This document shows, piece by piece, positions 22,905 through 34,740 of a stretch of DNA of 64,000 nucleotides. The notes below the pieces were generated by a model. It did no database searches, was not told the DNA's origin, and was given only the letters and a program-made list of their open reading frames with translations. Source of the DNA: Heterodera schachtii (lineage: Eukaryota; Nematoda; Chromadorea; Rhabditida; Heteroderidae); NCBI GenBank assembly GCA_023374025.1, contig SIJG01000027.1, positions 431,252-495,251 on the forward strand, written 5' to 3'. Every line of letters starts with the position of its first letter. The stretch's first letter is position 1. A program made the position numbers and the translations under genes.

Positions 22905-25900
22905 GAAAGCATTGCTCGGCCAACACTCGTTTTTTTTAATTCGTCAATATAGAGAATTTTTTAAGAAATATGTGAAAATCTTGAAAATTCTATTTGGTGA
23001 TAATATTTCTCTATTTCATTTTCAAATTCCTTATTAATAACATTAAATTTAGTGAAAGTATTTTTTCTATATTATTACAGTAAAATTTGATTTGTTTAAA
23101 AATAAAATGATCAAATACTTCTCTTTTAAGTTTCCCAGATTTGTGAGCTTGCTCATTTATTCTTTTTCTTATCCTTCTTACAATTAGCAAGCAATGCTAA
23201 TTTTGAATGTTTTTTAAATAATTATTTTTAAAATTGTTTTTTTTTTGTTGTAATAATTCATAGGTTTTTAAGAATTAAAGTTTAAATTAATTTAATCATT
23301 TTAAATTTATCGAGTTCACGTTTAATAGATTATTAATACTTTTTTCAGTTTAAAAATAAATGTTCATAACTTTGCTTCTATTCTAAAAAAATTACATTAA
23401 TCTTAGATAAGTTTTTTAATGCGGATCAGAGAAAAAATTCATATTAATTTAATTTAACTTTTATTAAATAGATTTTTAATTTAAGAATTGATTAAATTAA
23501 TGATTTCAGCTGACTGACTTTATATTTTTTTGTCAGAAATTTCATTTCTTTATTTAAATATTGCAGCTTTATAAAAAGGCTCCAATTTAGGTGCTAAAAA
23601 CTGCCAAATTAGTTAATTTTAGTTTCGAAAAGCCCCAAAATAGTTACTTTAGAAGTTCAATTTTTAAATTTAATTCCAGCCTTCTAAATAATAATTTTTT
23701 TGGGTTCTGTCGGTCTTCTAAATAAATGCGACTTAAAAAATTGAAAAATTTTAACTTTAAATGACAAGAAAATTTTCTCTTAAAAATACTAATTTTATTA
23801 TTTTTATAGCCAGGAAAAATTAGGATTTTAGGTGAATTTTGTTAAAAAAAATTATAGTAACAATCATACAAATAAATTACTATTCTCTCGTTTTCGCTCT
23901 CGATTCTAACAATTAGTGGTGGGTGTCCTTAAATATATTTTCTTCGTTATTCCCAATTTTAATTTCAATATATTATTGTTATTATTTATTTGAATTTTTT
24001 AAATTTCATTGGCAGTATTATTTTTTAATGCAAAAATAACATTCAATTTGATTAATGAATAAATATATTTTTTGTTTTTAATCTATACATTTGTTTTTAA
24101 ATTATTATTTTTTTCATTTGGCGGATTTCCCATGTGTTAAACTTGCAGTTCTGAGTCTGAAAAGGAAAAAAATTTAATCGCTTATATTATATTCTTAAAA
24201 TACATTAATAATACTTCGTTGTTTGATCAATTTGTTACAAAATATTTTAAACAAATTAATGTAATATACGTATTATTATAAGTCGTAGATTAAATTTATT
24301 CTTGATTTTATGCATTTTCATTAAAAAATTAAAATATTAATTATTTGTTGGAATTTTTATATTTTTTTCTATTGATTATATTTATTCAATTAAATATTCA
24401 TCATTTTTGGAAAGCAAAAGTTAATATATAAAAATTTAAAAATAAAATTAAAAACAATATTGTTTATTGCATGGAAAATATTAATAAAATGAATAACATT
24501 TCTGTTTTCTAAATTAAAAATTATTTATATAACTACTATTATATTAAAAATAAGTAATTGTAAATTTGTCATTCTAAATAAATAATTTTTATAATTAAAA
24601 TAAAGTTAGTAATAAGAATCAATTGTATATAATAAAATTTTTTTTACTTATTTTCCTTAGTTCTTATCGAACTTTTAATATTTCTTCGATTAATTTAAAC
24701 ACTAATCTTGTTATAGTGTGTCTATAATTAATCATATTATCACTTTTCGGTAATTTTTCAGCACATTAATTAATTTATCACCATAGTTCGATTTTTAACT
24801 TATGAAAACGATAAGAAAAAAAATTATGAAACTAAATTACCGCAATCAAAGAAGGAATACAAAAAGCAGTTATATTCGTAATTTAAAATGAATAAAATAA
24901 TAATCATTCATAAAAAATACAGAAAAAGTAATATTCAATTAAAATATTCAAAATTTAAACAAGAATATTTGTGAGATTTAATTTATAAAAACCTTGGTTT
25001 TGGTTGAATTGAACTGGATAATGCGAGGCCAAAAAATTAGAAGAATAAAATTAAAATATTTTTCGAAAAGTAAAAATACTACTTTAATAAAATTATAATT
25101 TATAAAATTTAATTAATTCGAAATAAAAAGAGTAAAAAAAATATATTGTCGGAATAAGTTAAAAATAAAATATCTTTTATAAAAAAATTATCAGTTAAAA
25201 TATTTCTAAACACATGACATAGTGTTAAACGACCAAAAACAAAAGTGAATTACAAATTCAATAAGACAATCTTAGTAAAATGACTGAATAAATGTCAGCA
25301 GTAATTGGTTTTAAATTTTTTTAGAAATTCTGAGTTTTTATTATTTATTTATTTTTTCAAAATAATTTAATAAATATTTTTTCAGAGAACGATCCGTAAC
25401 GCACCAATTTTATTTACAAGTTAAATAAGGGCACTCTGATGCTTTCACTTTCAAAAAGGGAGAGATAAAAATTAAAAATTTTTTAATTCCTTTTTAAACA
25501 TGCCAAAAAGTTTAGGCTTAAATTAAAAAATTTTCTTCGGACCTAGCTCTTTCTATAAGCAATAAAATCGCACCAAATTTTATAGGCATACTCCTCTGTA
25601 AAGGACTAACTTAACCGAAATTTGGTCAACAAATTTATTTGAATGATCAGAAATTGTTGAGTTGACATGGTCCAAAGGTTTTCAAGAGGAACAATTCCAA
25701 AAAAACTACGGTTTTTTTATTTGAATTAATCCTATCGATATGGAACAATTTAAATTAATTTTCTTTTTTTTCAAAAACGGCATATTAAAATTCAAAGCCG
25801 TGATGAGATAATGAAAGAATTATATTTAAAATATATGTTTTTATAAAATCCAAATTTTTGAAAATAATTAAATTTCTTTAAATATAATTTATGATATTTT

Positions 25901-26340
25901 TTGCTCAAATTTTGAAACGTCTATTTTTAATATTTCTTTTTAGAACCTAAAAAATAAGACCTATTTTTGCTATATATTATCAAAAACAAAAATATAAGAT
26001 TAAGATAAAATAAATTTATGTAAAAAAAAATTAATGATATTTTCTTAAATTAAAAATAAATAAATAATTAAACGGCAGATAATATTAGTCTTTTTTCCTA
26101 ATAATTCAATAAGATAATGATTTTATTTTAAAAAATTATGAAAAATTTAATATTATAATATTTTCTTGCTAAACATATAAATTAATTTAGTTTTGATTGT
26201 TTTTAAACCAAATCTTAAGATTTCTTATTTCGTTTATTATTTATAATTTCACATTTAAGTAGAAATAATTATTTTAATTTTTCTTTATATTGAAAAAAAT
26301 TATTTGTGACTCTAATTGTTAAGTGTTTGTTTTATTTTAT
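22905..26340. other. AT-rich stretch without a gene
   Basis: Mostly low-complexity DNA, T-rich to about 24.7 kb and then A-rich. GCCAACACTCGTTTTTTT at about 22919 resembles the type 1 right flank. At 25380-25720 a moderately complex block (TAGGCATACTCCTCTG, CCGAAATTTGGTCAAC) resembles in style the modules of the 30-kb palindrome, but I cannot align it convincingly. Confidence 0.45.
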
Positions 26341-26481
26341 TATTATACTTTAGATTAGGGTTAGGCCCCGAGCCCTCGGGGGGGGCAAAAAGTCGGGGGG
26401 CGGGGACCTCGTGGGGTGACATGTCGGGAGTCGGGTCGGGGGGGGGGGGAGCTCAATTGTCGGGGCTCGGAGACCCCGAAT

Positions 26482-26632
26482 CGGGGATGGGCGAAACTTC
26501 GAGCTTCGTGCTTCGAGCTTCGAAAACTTCGCGGTTTTTGGGCTTCGAACTTCGAACTTCGTGCTTCGAAAAAAATTGGGCTTCGCCTTCGGCTTCGGCT
26601 TCGAGTGCCAAGCCGAGCTTCGCCCATCCCTG
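26482..26632. mobile_element. Nested 151-bp hAT-like element
   Basis: Ends CGGGGATGGGCGAA (left) and CAGGGATGGGCGAA (right, read inward), with CTTCGAACTTCGTG-type arrays inside each. Flanks ACCCCGAAT and ACCCCGAT suggest a slightly altered 8-bp duplication. Its terminal array is unlike that of the host element. It is small enough to be little more than two ends joined. Confidence 0.6.
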
Positions 26633-26836
26633 ACCCCGATCGGGTAGTGATCAACGAAATTTTTTAACGAAACTCAATTTTTATTTTTAAATGCTCGTAA
26701 ATCTTCCTTTTATGGCATAATGTCATTAAGCAGGGTTAGTAAGTGTCATTATTCTTTATTTCTGAAAAAAACTTTAAAATGGCCATTTTTATGTAAAAAA
26801 TGCTACCAAAAACTCCCATTTTCAAAGAATTCTCCC

Positions 26837-26858
26837 GGCGGCGCCTATCGGCACCGCC
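26837..26858 (-). repeat. GC hairpin, intact, inverted
   Basis: GGCGGCGCC, TATC, GGCACCGCC: the complement of the standard form, with nine pairs including one G-T. It is flanked by CCGG and followed by TTCCAAAAAA, the complement of the sequence preceding other copies. Confidence 0.8.
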
Positions 26859-27273
26859 GGCCCCTCTTTCCAAAAAAAATTTTTTGGAAAAAGCGCGTCA
26901 CAAAAAAACATGTTTTTATTCATTTGGACTAAATTTCAAAAGTGCTGATTTTTACCCCAAATGATGATTCTTGTTGGCTAAATGCTGGTTTTGAACATTT
27001 TCAGTTAGCAGCCCTGTTTTTAGAATGTAAAAAGCCGTTTTTTAATTTTATTTTTGGTGCCAAAATCTTAGTTTTAACCTCGTTTGTCCTTATTTGATAA
27101 TGGGAGACTAAAAATATAAAATTTGATAGCATTTTGATCAAATAAATTATAAAAATTTAATGATTTGAAAAATGTTGCTAAATGTTATTATTTTTGACCC
27201 TAAAATCTTATTTTTCGGCCTTGGTGTTCATATTTTGAAAAATTACCGATCGGCACCATGGTTTTGGGGGGCT

Positions 27274-27295
27274 GGCGGTGCCGATAGGCGCCGCC
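27274..27295 (+). repeat. GC hairpin, intact
   Basis: GGCGGTGCC, GATA, GGCGCCGCC, identical to the copies at 45160, 45331 and 46779. With the inverted copy at 26837 it brackets the single-copy centre of element C. Confidence 0.85.
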
Positions 27296-27488
27296 GCCGG
27301 AAAGTTTTTCGTAATTTTTAATGAATTTTATTAAGAAAATTTATTCAAAATCTCAAAAACTTTCAATATTTCCTGCCTTCTTTGTTGAATTGACTTTTTA
27401 AATTTTTAAAACGCTCGGAGTCCCCAATCCCCCGAAATAGTGTCGGGGGTCGCGGGGCTCGGGGTCGGGGCTTAACCCTACTTTAGAT

Positions 27489-28677
27489 ACTTAATAAATC
27501 TATTAATTAATAAAAAAAAAACAATTTAAAAAATATATTATCCATTGATATCGAGCTTTTGTTTGAAATAATAAAAATAAAAGATTATTAATTTTAGTTA
27601 TATATTAACTTTTATGTTGAACAGTTTTTGATTATTTTCTTTATCTTTTTTTCTTTTTTTTTATTTATTGTAATTCTCATTAAATCTTTTCAAGTGCAAT
27701 GTTTCTAACTTAATGTTCTTTTATTGTTTTATGATTTTTCTGCAATTTAATTATTTACATACCAAATAAATTTTTTTAATTAATTGTTGCGTTTGCAAAC
27801 TGATGATCTGGTGGGTTATGATCACATTTTAGTTTATTTTTTTGGATTAATAATTAATTTAATTAATTATTTAATTAACTTAGTTGATAAATTAATCATT
27901 TAAAAATATGTTTTTTATTTAGATGGGCAAAGATTATACAATAATATTCTCGCGTATATGCAAAATTTTTTTGTGAATTTATTTTTCATTTTTTTTAAAT
28001 TTTAATATAAAAAATGAAATAGAATGTCTTCTTGAATTAATATTTATATATGTATTAAATTATATAACTTAATTTTTATATTTCAAATTATGTTAAAAAG
28101 GAGAATCAGTTGTATGTAATAAATTTTATTAACTTATTTGCCTTTTTTATGATCATTTCTCTTTAGGTCAAGTTAATCGATATGCTTTTCATTTATTAAT
28201 ACAATGTATTACCATAACATTTATCATAATTTTAAATTTATTAATGAATATTCAACTATTTAATTCTGAATATAATTATTAATTTTAATATTTTAAAAAA
28301 ATGAAGCTTACAGTTTTACGAAACCACCAAGCCTTGATTTATACCAGCAAAAAAGATTTTTTAATTTTAATCTTTAAAAGCCTTTGCTACATATTTCTCG
28401 TTTAATTTTTAGGAATTTTTAACTTTTGCGTTAATTTATTTTCCAAAATTAACACTCTATCAAATTTAATTCAATTTTCAAGGCGATTAGTTAATGAATA
28501 ATCAACATTTCGTTCTGTCTCAAAATCACCTTTATCTCCAGGTTCTTTATGAAATCAATCATCTATAAACATAAGACTGTTTTTATCAATTATACTTTAA
28601 TTTTAATTTTGGTTCTATAGGAATTTTGAGAAATATTTATGTCGTAAATTTTCTATGCATTTTTTCGTGTTTTCACT
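27489..28677. other. AT-rich gene-free stretch
   Basis: T-rich low-complexity DNA; no gene or element ends seen. Confidence 0.6.
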
Positions 28678-28849
28678 GTTTTTATTAATTAAAAATATTT
28701 TTTATTTTATTAATTAATAATAAATAATTTAAAATTTAATTAAATTATATTTGATGAACAAATGTTTTTATTAATTAAAAATATTTTTTATTTTATTAAT
28801 TAATAATAAATAATTTAAAATTTAATTAAATTATATTTGATGACAAATG
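28678..28849 (+). repeat. 86-bp tandem repeat, two units
   Basis: Units 28678-28763 and 28764-28849 are nearly identical (one base missing in the second). Each begins GTTTTTATTAATTAAAAATA and ends TTATATTTGATGA. A more diverged relative begins near 29237, and the sequence following each (FTTTAATTAA-type AT blocks, then AAATTTCAAAGTTTTTTT) also matches, so a larger old duplication of about 280 bp may be involved. Confidence 0.75.
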
Positions 28850-29762
28850 TTTTTTTAAATTAATTATTTATTTTTAAATTAATGATTCATGTTTTATTTA
28901 ATTTGAATTTTCAACAAATAAATTACCTTTCAATTTCAATAAATAATCTATATTAAACATTCCAAAGTTTTTTTAATAAAAAAGATAATTTATTTTAAAA
29001 ATTTTATAAATTTATAATTAATCAAATTTTGCTTTTATTTAAAAAAATCATTTCCTTATTTATGGTAAATTATAATACTACCAAAATCCGCAATTTTTTT
29101 CTCTATTATATAAATTTTAGTTGGCATTTTTATCATATTATTAAAAAAAGATACAAAAATAAAAGCTATTTTGGGATTCGGGACCAAAGGGGGGTGACCA
29201 GGATTTTTGAGTGGAAAGCATTTTTTGAGGTATTTTAAATGTTTTTATTAATTTATAATATTTTTGGTTTTATTAATTAATAATAAATAAATTTTTTAAT
29301 TTTAATTTTTTTTTATTGATAAAATAAATGTTTTAATTTAATTGGTTATTTATTTATTTTAAATTAAAGAATTTATTTGTTTTTTAATAGAATTTGTAAA
29401 AAATTAATTTAAATACAATTATATTCAATCATCGTAAATTTCAAAGTTTTTTTTAAATTAATAAAAGAAGGCATTTATTTTATATTTTTAAAAATTATTA
29501 ATATTATGAATTTTTAATTATATTTTATCATAAACCATTTCTTTATTTGTTGAATTTAAAATCATCATTTTACCCTTTTTAACCATTGTTGTACCATAAA
29601 TTTTTATTTTATGCTTATTATTTTTGTACATATTTATGTTGGTTGATCATTTCGTCACTGAAAATATTGGCAAAATGTAATTGTACAAATTATTTTCATT
29701 AAATAAATTAATTTATTTAGGAAATGGTTATTAAAGAATTATGTTGAAAATAAATTCTGAAT

Positions 29763-29925
29763 TTAATTATTTTTTTTAGTATATTTTTTAATGTTGTTTG
29801 TTACATGTGATGGAAAATCAAAATGTACTTGCCAATTCGCTCTTATCAGATCCTTCTCCTCCAAGTCTTCATCTTCATAATCTTCGTCATGATGAATCTG
29901 CGGTGCTGAGTCGTTATAAAAAAGT
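29763..29925 (-). CDS. Candidate 3' exon, acidic peptide
   Basis: On the minus strand an open frame reads NDSAPQIHHDEDYEDEDLEE, then KDLIRANWQVHFDFPSHV, then TNNIKKYTKKNN and stop at 29763-29765. The acidic run and mixed codons coincide with a GC-richer island. CGACTCAG just upstream could be a 3' splice site, so it may be a terminal exon. No domain recognised. The plus-strand 64-codon frame over the same bases is less natural. It adjoins the palindrome at 29958. Confidence 0.3.
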
Positions 29926-29957
29926 CATCAAAAAGAGCATTATAAAAAAAACCATAA

Positions 29958-30598
29958 ATTTTCAACAAAAAACTGGCCATAACTTTTGTTAAGGTCAACT
30001 AAATTAGACATTCTGGTTATCATTCAATAGCCCTAATTTGTAAGAGTATTAGCTCACCTAAATTTTTAAAAAATTCAGTCAAGTTTGAGCAAAGTTATGG
30101 CCAAAAGTACCCAAGGGACCGGGTTTTGAATATTTTTGGCCATAAAATTTTTTGAAATTTTGCAGGCTAATAGAGGACACATAGGGCTATCGAATGATAT
30201 CAAGATCACTTTATTTTGTTCGTTCTAAGAAAGTTTTGATCAGAATTTTTGATGCTTAAAATAATTTTATTTTTAATTAAAAATTTTAGTTACAAATTAT
30301 TTTTATTATTTATTTTTATGGTATTATTCGATAGTCCTATATGTCATCTAAAGCTTGCAAAATTTCAAAAAATTTCGTTAGGTTTCAAAAAAGTTATGGC
30401 CAAAATATTCGAAAACCTGGCCAAATGTGTACTTTTGGCCATAACTTTGCTCAAGCTTGACTAACTTTTTTGAAATTTAGGTGAGCTAATAAAGAGCTCT
30501 TAGGGCTATTGAGATAACAATTGTCTAATTTAGTTGACTTTATCAAAAGTTATGGGCAGTTTTTTGTTCCAAATTTGCATTTGATGGGTTTTTTTATA
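29958..30598. mobile_element. Large palindromic foldback MITE
   Basis: Two arms of about 250 bp read as reverse complements: left ACTGGCCATAACTTTTGTTA, GTCAACTAAATTAGACA, AATAGCCCTAA, TTAGCTCACCTAAATTT and GAGCAAAGTTATGGCCAAAA, all repeated inverted at 30317-30598. The centre (30220-30310) is AT-rich. Modules such as TTTTGCAGGCTAATAGAGGA are shared with the MITE at 7882-8267. No clear target duplication was found. Confidence 0.8.
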
Positions 30599-30601
30599 AA
30601 A

Positions 30602-30757
30602 GGCATTTAAGGCACGAAAATCCCGAAAAGGGCAAAAAAAGGCATAATAAAAGTCAACGTAGAAGCCTCAAACCAAGTGGAAAATGCGTTATTTATGCTT
30701 AATATCGAAACTAGTGCGCAGAAAAAAAAAGGCATATGCCTCAAAAGTCGCTCTCTA
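30602..30757 (-). mobile_element. Truncated end of hAT-like family D
   Basis: It runs outward to GGCATATGCCTCAAAAGTCG, then CTCTCTA, so the inward end is TAGAGAGCGACTTTTGAGGC. It shares AACCAAG.GGAAAATGC, GTGCGCA and GGCAT..GCC with the right part of element D (33180-33298) and the same end as the fragment at 63952. The left part is missing; the palindrome abuts it. Confidence 0.65.
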
Positions 30758-30759
30758 AT

Positions 30760-32705
30760 AATGACATAGCACCTAACAAACAATTTAAAGAAATATTCTA
30801 AAAAATAATTAATGCAGAATTTATTTTCAACATAATTATTTGATAACCATTTTCGAAATAAAAATATTTTATTTAATGAAAATAATTTACATAATAACAT
30901 TTTTCCAACATTTTTTAAAAATTATTTATCAGTGACGAAATGATAGGTAACCCATATTTATTTATGAATAAATAATTTGTCAAAGCCATTGGATAAGATT
31001 TTATAAGAATGTTAAAATGTATTTTTTGTATATTATCATAATAATATAAAGATTATTTTTATAATGTCAGTGTTTTATTGAATAATATAAAATAAATTCA
31101 ACTGAGCATTAATTTTATTTTCTGATATTGTTTTAGGAAATATTGTTAATTTTTTCAACTAACTATATTTAAACTTAATATTATAAATATTTAGGATTTG
31201 TCAGGAATTTCTAATTTCAGATCCTTTGTTATTATAAATTCCATAAAAATTCCAAAAATTTTTCCTAAGATTGGGCACCGCAAGTTATCAAAAATTAGAA
31301 TTTTTAATAAATTATTTTTATAATTTTTTCCACTTTTCTTTTTTTTGAATATTAAAAATTGATGTGATTTAAATTATGAATTTCTTTTTAAAGTATAAAT
31401 TATAGTAATAATAAAATTTAGAATATTTGAAAACATAGAATATTTAGATTATTTCCTTTGTCTAATTATTTTTTTGGATTAATATTATATATTTTATTTC
31501 TCTTGTAAAAATGATTTTTTTCAAAAATGCATTAATTTTATTCTAAATATCTTTCAAATAAATGTATTTGGAAATAATTTTTGTATTTGTTGTTTTATTT
31601 AAGTTATTGTTTTTTAATATTAGCTTCTTTGTATATTTTATTTTAATATTTAAATTATTTTTAATTAAAAAATTCTAAAAATTAAAGACAATTTTTAAAT
31701 TCTTTTTTCCATAGTAGCAATTTTGACTTAATATTTCATATCTTTTATTTTTTTCTGATTTTCGATTTTCAAATGATTTTTTCATTTCGCATAAAATTTT
31801 TTTAAATTAGTTTTATTTATTTTTTGATCGAAAAATAGTCACTAAATTGCTACAAGATAGTGGTAAATGAAATATTTTTTTAATATATAATTGTATAATA
31901 TAGTTATTTTTTTAATAATTGAATCTTCATATGCATTCATTTATGTAAAACTTTTTTTCTTTAATTTATTTCACTTTATTTTGTTTTATGATTTAAATCA
32001 TTAATTGTTTTAATTCCATTTATGTTAACTCCTTTTGGTTATCATTAGCTTCATTTTATTTTAAATAATTAAATATTTCAATTGCTTTTAAGCTATTTAT
32101 GGGCATGGACAATTATTTTGATTATACAAGAGGATCTTAATTATCATTAAAAATTTCAATAGAAAAAATAAATAAACAATCATTTATTATTATTAATCAA
32201 GTATTTTATTATGCGACAAATAAGCCATAACTTTTAAAATTTATATCTGAAATTAATAAAAAATTTTACGATAATAAATTCTACTTAATATAAATGCGAC
32301 TTAAATAATAAAAAATATAAAAAAAAATGAATTCATATTAAATTATTTATCATAAATTAAGGCCAAACGATTTAGAGATTCTGCAAAAAATAACACACTC
32401 AATAAACATTTATATTCAAATCTATATAAAAAATTTTAAAACTAAAAACAAAAAATTTATTAAAATTTTAGTTAAAAAATAATAAATTAAAAGAATCAAA
32501 AGTGAACCCTATTTTATTTATTCAACTGGTCTTCACCAACAAAAACAATTAAGGAAATAAAAGAAAATATTTCGAAATTTAAATAATTTAATAAAAGCGA
32601 AAATTATAGGAGAATAATTAATGCAAAAGGAAAACATTTCTAAAAATGAAGGAGAAATATGTATCGAAGGCATTAAAAATAAAAAAGAATAAGCATATAA
32701 TATGT
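30760..32705. other. AT-rich gene-free stretch
   Basis: T-rich to about 32.1 kb, then A-rich. No element ends or coding-like islands seen. Confidence 0.6.
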
Positions 32706-32713
32706 CTTATAAG

Positions 32714-33298
32714 TAGGGCTTCCATTATTAGGCACAAAAAAATTGCGAAATAGGCACCTAAAAAGGCATTAAAAAAGCGCAAAATAGGCATTAAATAGGC
32801 ACAAAAATAGGCAAAAAAAATTTGTTTATTAACGCTTTTTAGGTAGCAAATCACGTAAAAACTTAATCAAAAAACTTAATTTTGCTTATATTTCAATGGT
32901 TTTAAAGTTTTTTTCGAATAAGGACATTTTTTAAACAAAAATTTTTTAAGAAAAAATAATTGAATTTTGGGGATCAATTTTTGCGAAAATTTTTTCAATT
33001 CTTAGAAGTGTATTTTCCGAAATTTTTTCGGGTCGATTCTTAGGGGTGTAAGTTTCATTTTGTTGCATTTTTGTTAAGAATTTTTCCGAAAATCCTGAAA
33101 AAGGCGCCAAAAATGGCGAAATAGGCACAAAAATAAGCATTTAGGCATTAAGCACAAAAAGTCCAAAATAGGCAAATTTAGGCATTATAAAAGTCATCAT
33201 AGACACCCCAAACCAAGCGGAAAATGCTTTTTTCGTGCTTATCTATGCGTTTTAAGTGCGCAAAAATTTTAGGCATTTGCCTAAAAATGGAAGCCCTA
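32714..33298. mobile_element. hAT-like element D, 585 bp
   Basis: Flanked by the 8-bp duplication CTTATAAG (32706-32713, 33299-33306). Ends TAGGGCTTCCATTATTAGGC (left) and TAGGGCTTCCATTTTTAGGC (right, read inward). Subterminal regions hold repeated AAATAGGCAC / TTAGGCATT units. There is no transposase, so it is non-autonomous. A decayed relative lies at 36945-37250, and other ends at 30757 and 63952. Confidence 0.85.
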
Positions 33299-33549
33299 CT
33301 TATAAGCAACCGAAAAATCGCAAAATACAAAAAACATAATATAAAACTTAAAGTGAGATTTCATCAAAATTTTTTTTATCTTTATCTTGTTTAATTAAAT
33401 TATGTTTTGTTAATTTTAAAAATTTATACGTTGAAGAATCCTGCATTATCATAAGGGATAATTAAAAATTATATTAAATTTCAGGTTTATTTGTATTGAG
33501 ATTTTTTAAGTAATACTTAATCATTTTATCAAACAATTTAATCATGAAA

Positions 33550-33660
33550 GATTTAAAAAAGAATTTTTTTTCTTGCACCGCTATCACTTACCTCGTCACC
33601 ATCTCCAGTGGCCATTAAGTTTATCATTTTTTATTTCGATGCAAGCAGTTAAAAATGTAT
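33550..33660 (+). repeat. Type 2 cassette, copy with long core
   Basis: T-rich left flank ending TTTTCTTG (33575). Core CACCGCTATCACTTACCTCG, then TCACCATCTCCAGTGGC (33576-33612), over 50% GC. Right flank CATTAAGTTTATCATTTTTT, then ATTTCGATGCAAGCAG, which matches 5043 onward. The left flank resembles the type 1 family rather than CATCTCGGCAAA. Confidence 0.5.
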
Positions 33661-33925
33661 TTTTAAAATTTAATTTGTTTAATTTTATTATAGAAATATT
33701 ATTTTAATATTAAATATTTTATTAAAAACAATCAAAAAATTAAAGTTTTTTTTTAAATATTTACAGTTGAATTTAATGAGAGTTAAAATTAACAATTTCT
33801 TTTTCATTATTTTCTATTTGTAAGATAAATTTCATATGAATTTTGCAATTTTGAGCCATTTTTTAATTAAATTTTTGGATTTTGCTACGTAGGATAGATT
33901 AATTATTTCCTTCTAATTCAAATAA
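33616..33925 (+). repeat. Direct repeat, copy 1 of 2
   Basis: Matches 34182-34505 at moderate divergence. Shared: AAGTTTATCATTTTTTATTT, CGATGCAAGCAGTTAA, AAATATTTACAGTTGAATTT, ATTTTGCAATTTTG, GGATTTTGCTAC and TAGATTAATTATTTCCTT. The GC-rich core before copy 1 is absent before copy 2, which has AT-rich sequence there. Confidence 0.75.
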
Positions 33926-34181
33926 TAATCTATCTTCAACCCCACCTCTTAACAATGCATAATTAGTGAATCGTTTTCCAAAATATGAACACGAAAATAC
34001 CAAATTTTACACGAAACAAGTTTTGATAAATGCTAATTTCAAAAAAAATTATATTTTCTTTTAAAAACTACAATTATTTCTATTTATCTTGTTCCGTCAA
34101 AGTTTTCAAATTTGATATATTTAATTTAATTTAATTTATTATTGTTAGATATTTTGATACTTGAATTGTGATTTACTAAAA

Positions 34182-34505
34182 GTAAGTTTATCATTTTTTA
34201 TTTCGATGCAAGCAGTTAACAAGGTATTTTTAAAATTTAATTTAATTAGTTTTATTATACAAATATTATTTTATGTTTGGAAGTATTATTATTAAAAACA
34301 TTCATAAAATAAAAAATAAAAATTATTATTTATTTTTTTAAATATTTACAGTTGAATTTAATGGGAGTTAAATTTATCATTTTCTTTTTACATTATTTTC
34401 TATTTCTAAAATAATTGGCTATCAATTTTGCAATTTTGGGCCATTTTTAAAGTTTAGGATTTTGCTACATGGGCTAGATTAATTATTTCCTTTCAATTCA
34501 AATTT
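34182..34505 (+). repeat. Direct repeat, copy 2 of 2
   Basis: Partner of 33616-33925, about 570 bases downstream in the same orientation. Preceded by GATTTACTAAAAGT instead of a GC-rich core. Confidence 0.75.
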
Positions 34506-34740
34506 GTGATATTTAAATTAAGTTTTAAAATTAGTTATTTTATTTAGTTATAGTATAAACTAATTAATAGGAAGTTAATTAAATAATTCCTTTTATTTTA
34601 TTGTTATTTATTTAGATACAGATTATTTTCATCGTTAATTGCATTTTAAAACGGACTCATATTAAATTTCAAAACCTTTAAACTATAAAAAATTTATTAT
34701 TTAATAAGTTATTGCTTTCATTTTCCTGGCATTATTAGAC

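Larger units (their letters stand above)
26356..27480. mobile_element. hAT-like element C, 1125 bp
   Basis: Flanked by the 8-bp duplication CTTTAGAT (26348-26355, 27481-27488). Ends are TAGGGTTAGGCCCCG (left) and, read inward, TAGGGTTAAGCCCCG (right). An 8-bp duplication and a TAGGG start fit non-autonomous hAT elements. The terminal 60-120 bases are very GC-rich, with units of TCGGGGCTCGG type. The interior has two inverted GC hairpins and no transposase. ORFs over the GC arrays are by-products of missing stop codons. A smaller element is nested at 26482-26632. Confidence 0.8.

Noticed and set aside
26356..26366. TTAGGG-like telomeric motif
   Set aside because: A single occurrence that is the inverted end of a hAT-like element (TAGGGTTAGGCCCCG), with an 8-bp target duplication.
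26316..26667. Overlapping ORFs of 83-105 codons on both strands
   Set aside because: They lie in GC-rich terminal arrays of a hAT-like element, where stops are rare in all frames; the products are low-complexity repeats.
28678..29520. LTR retrotransposon from direct repeats
   Set aside because: The direct repeats are short AT-rich tandem units with no TG...CA ends, primer site, polypurine tract or coding region.
32737..33190. TTAGGC units resembling nematode telomere repeats
   Set aside because: They are spaced and variable units (TTAGGCATT, AAATAGGCAC) inside element D, not a tandem telomeric array.
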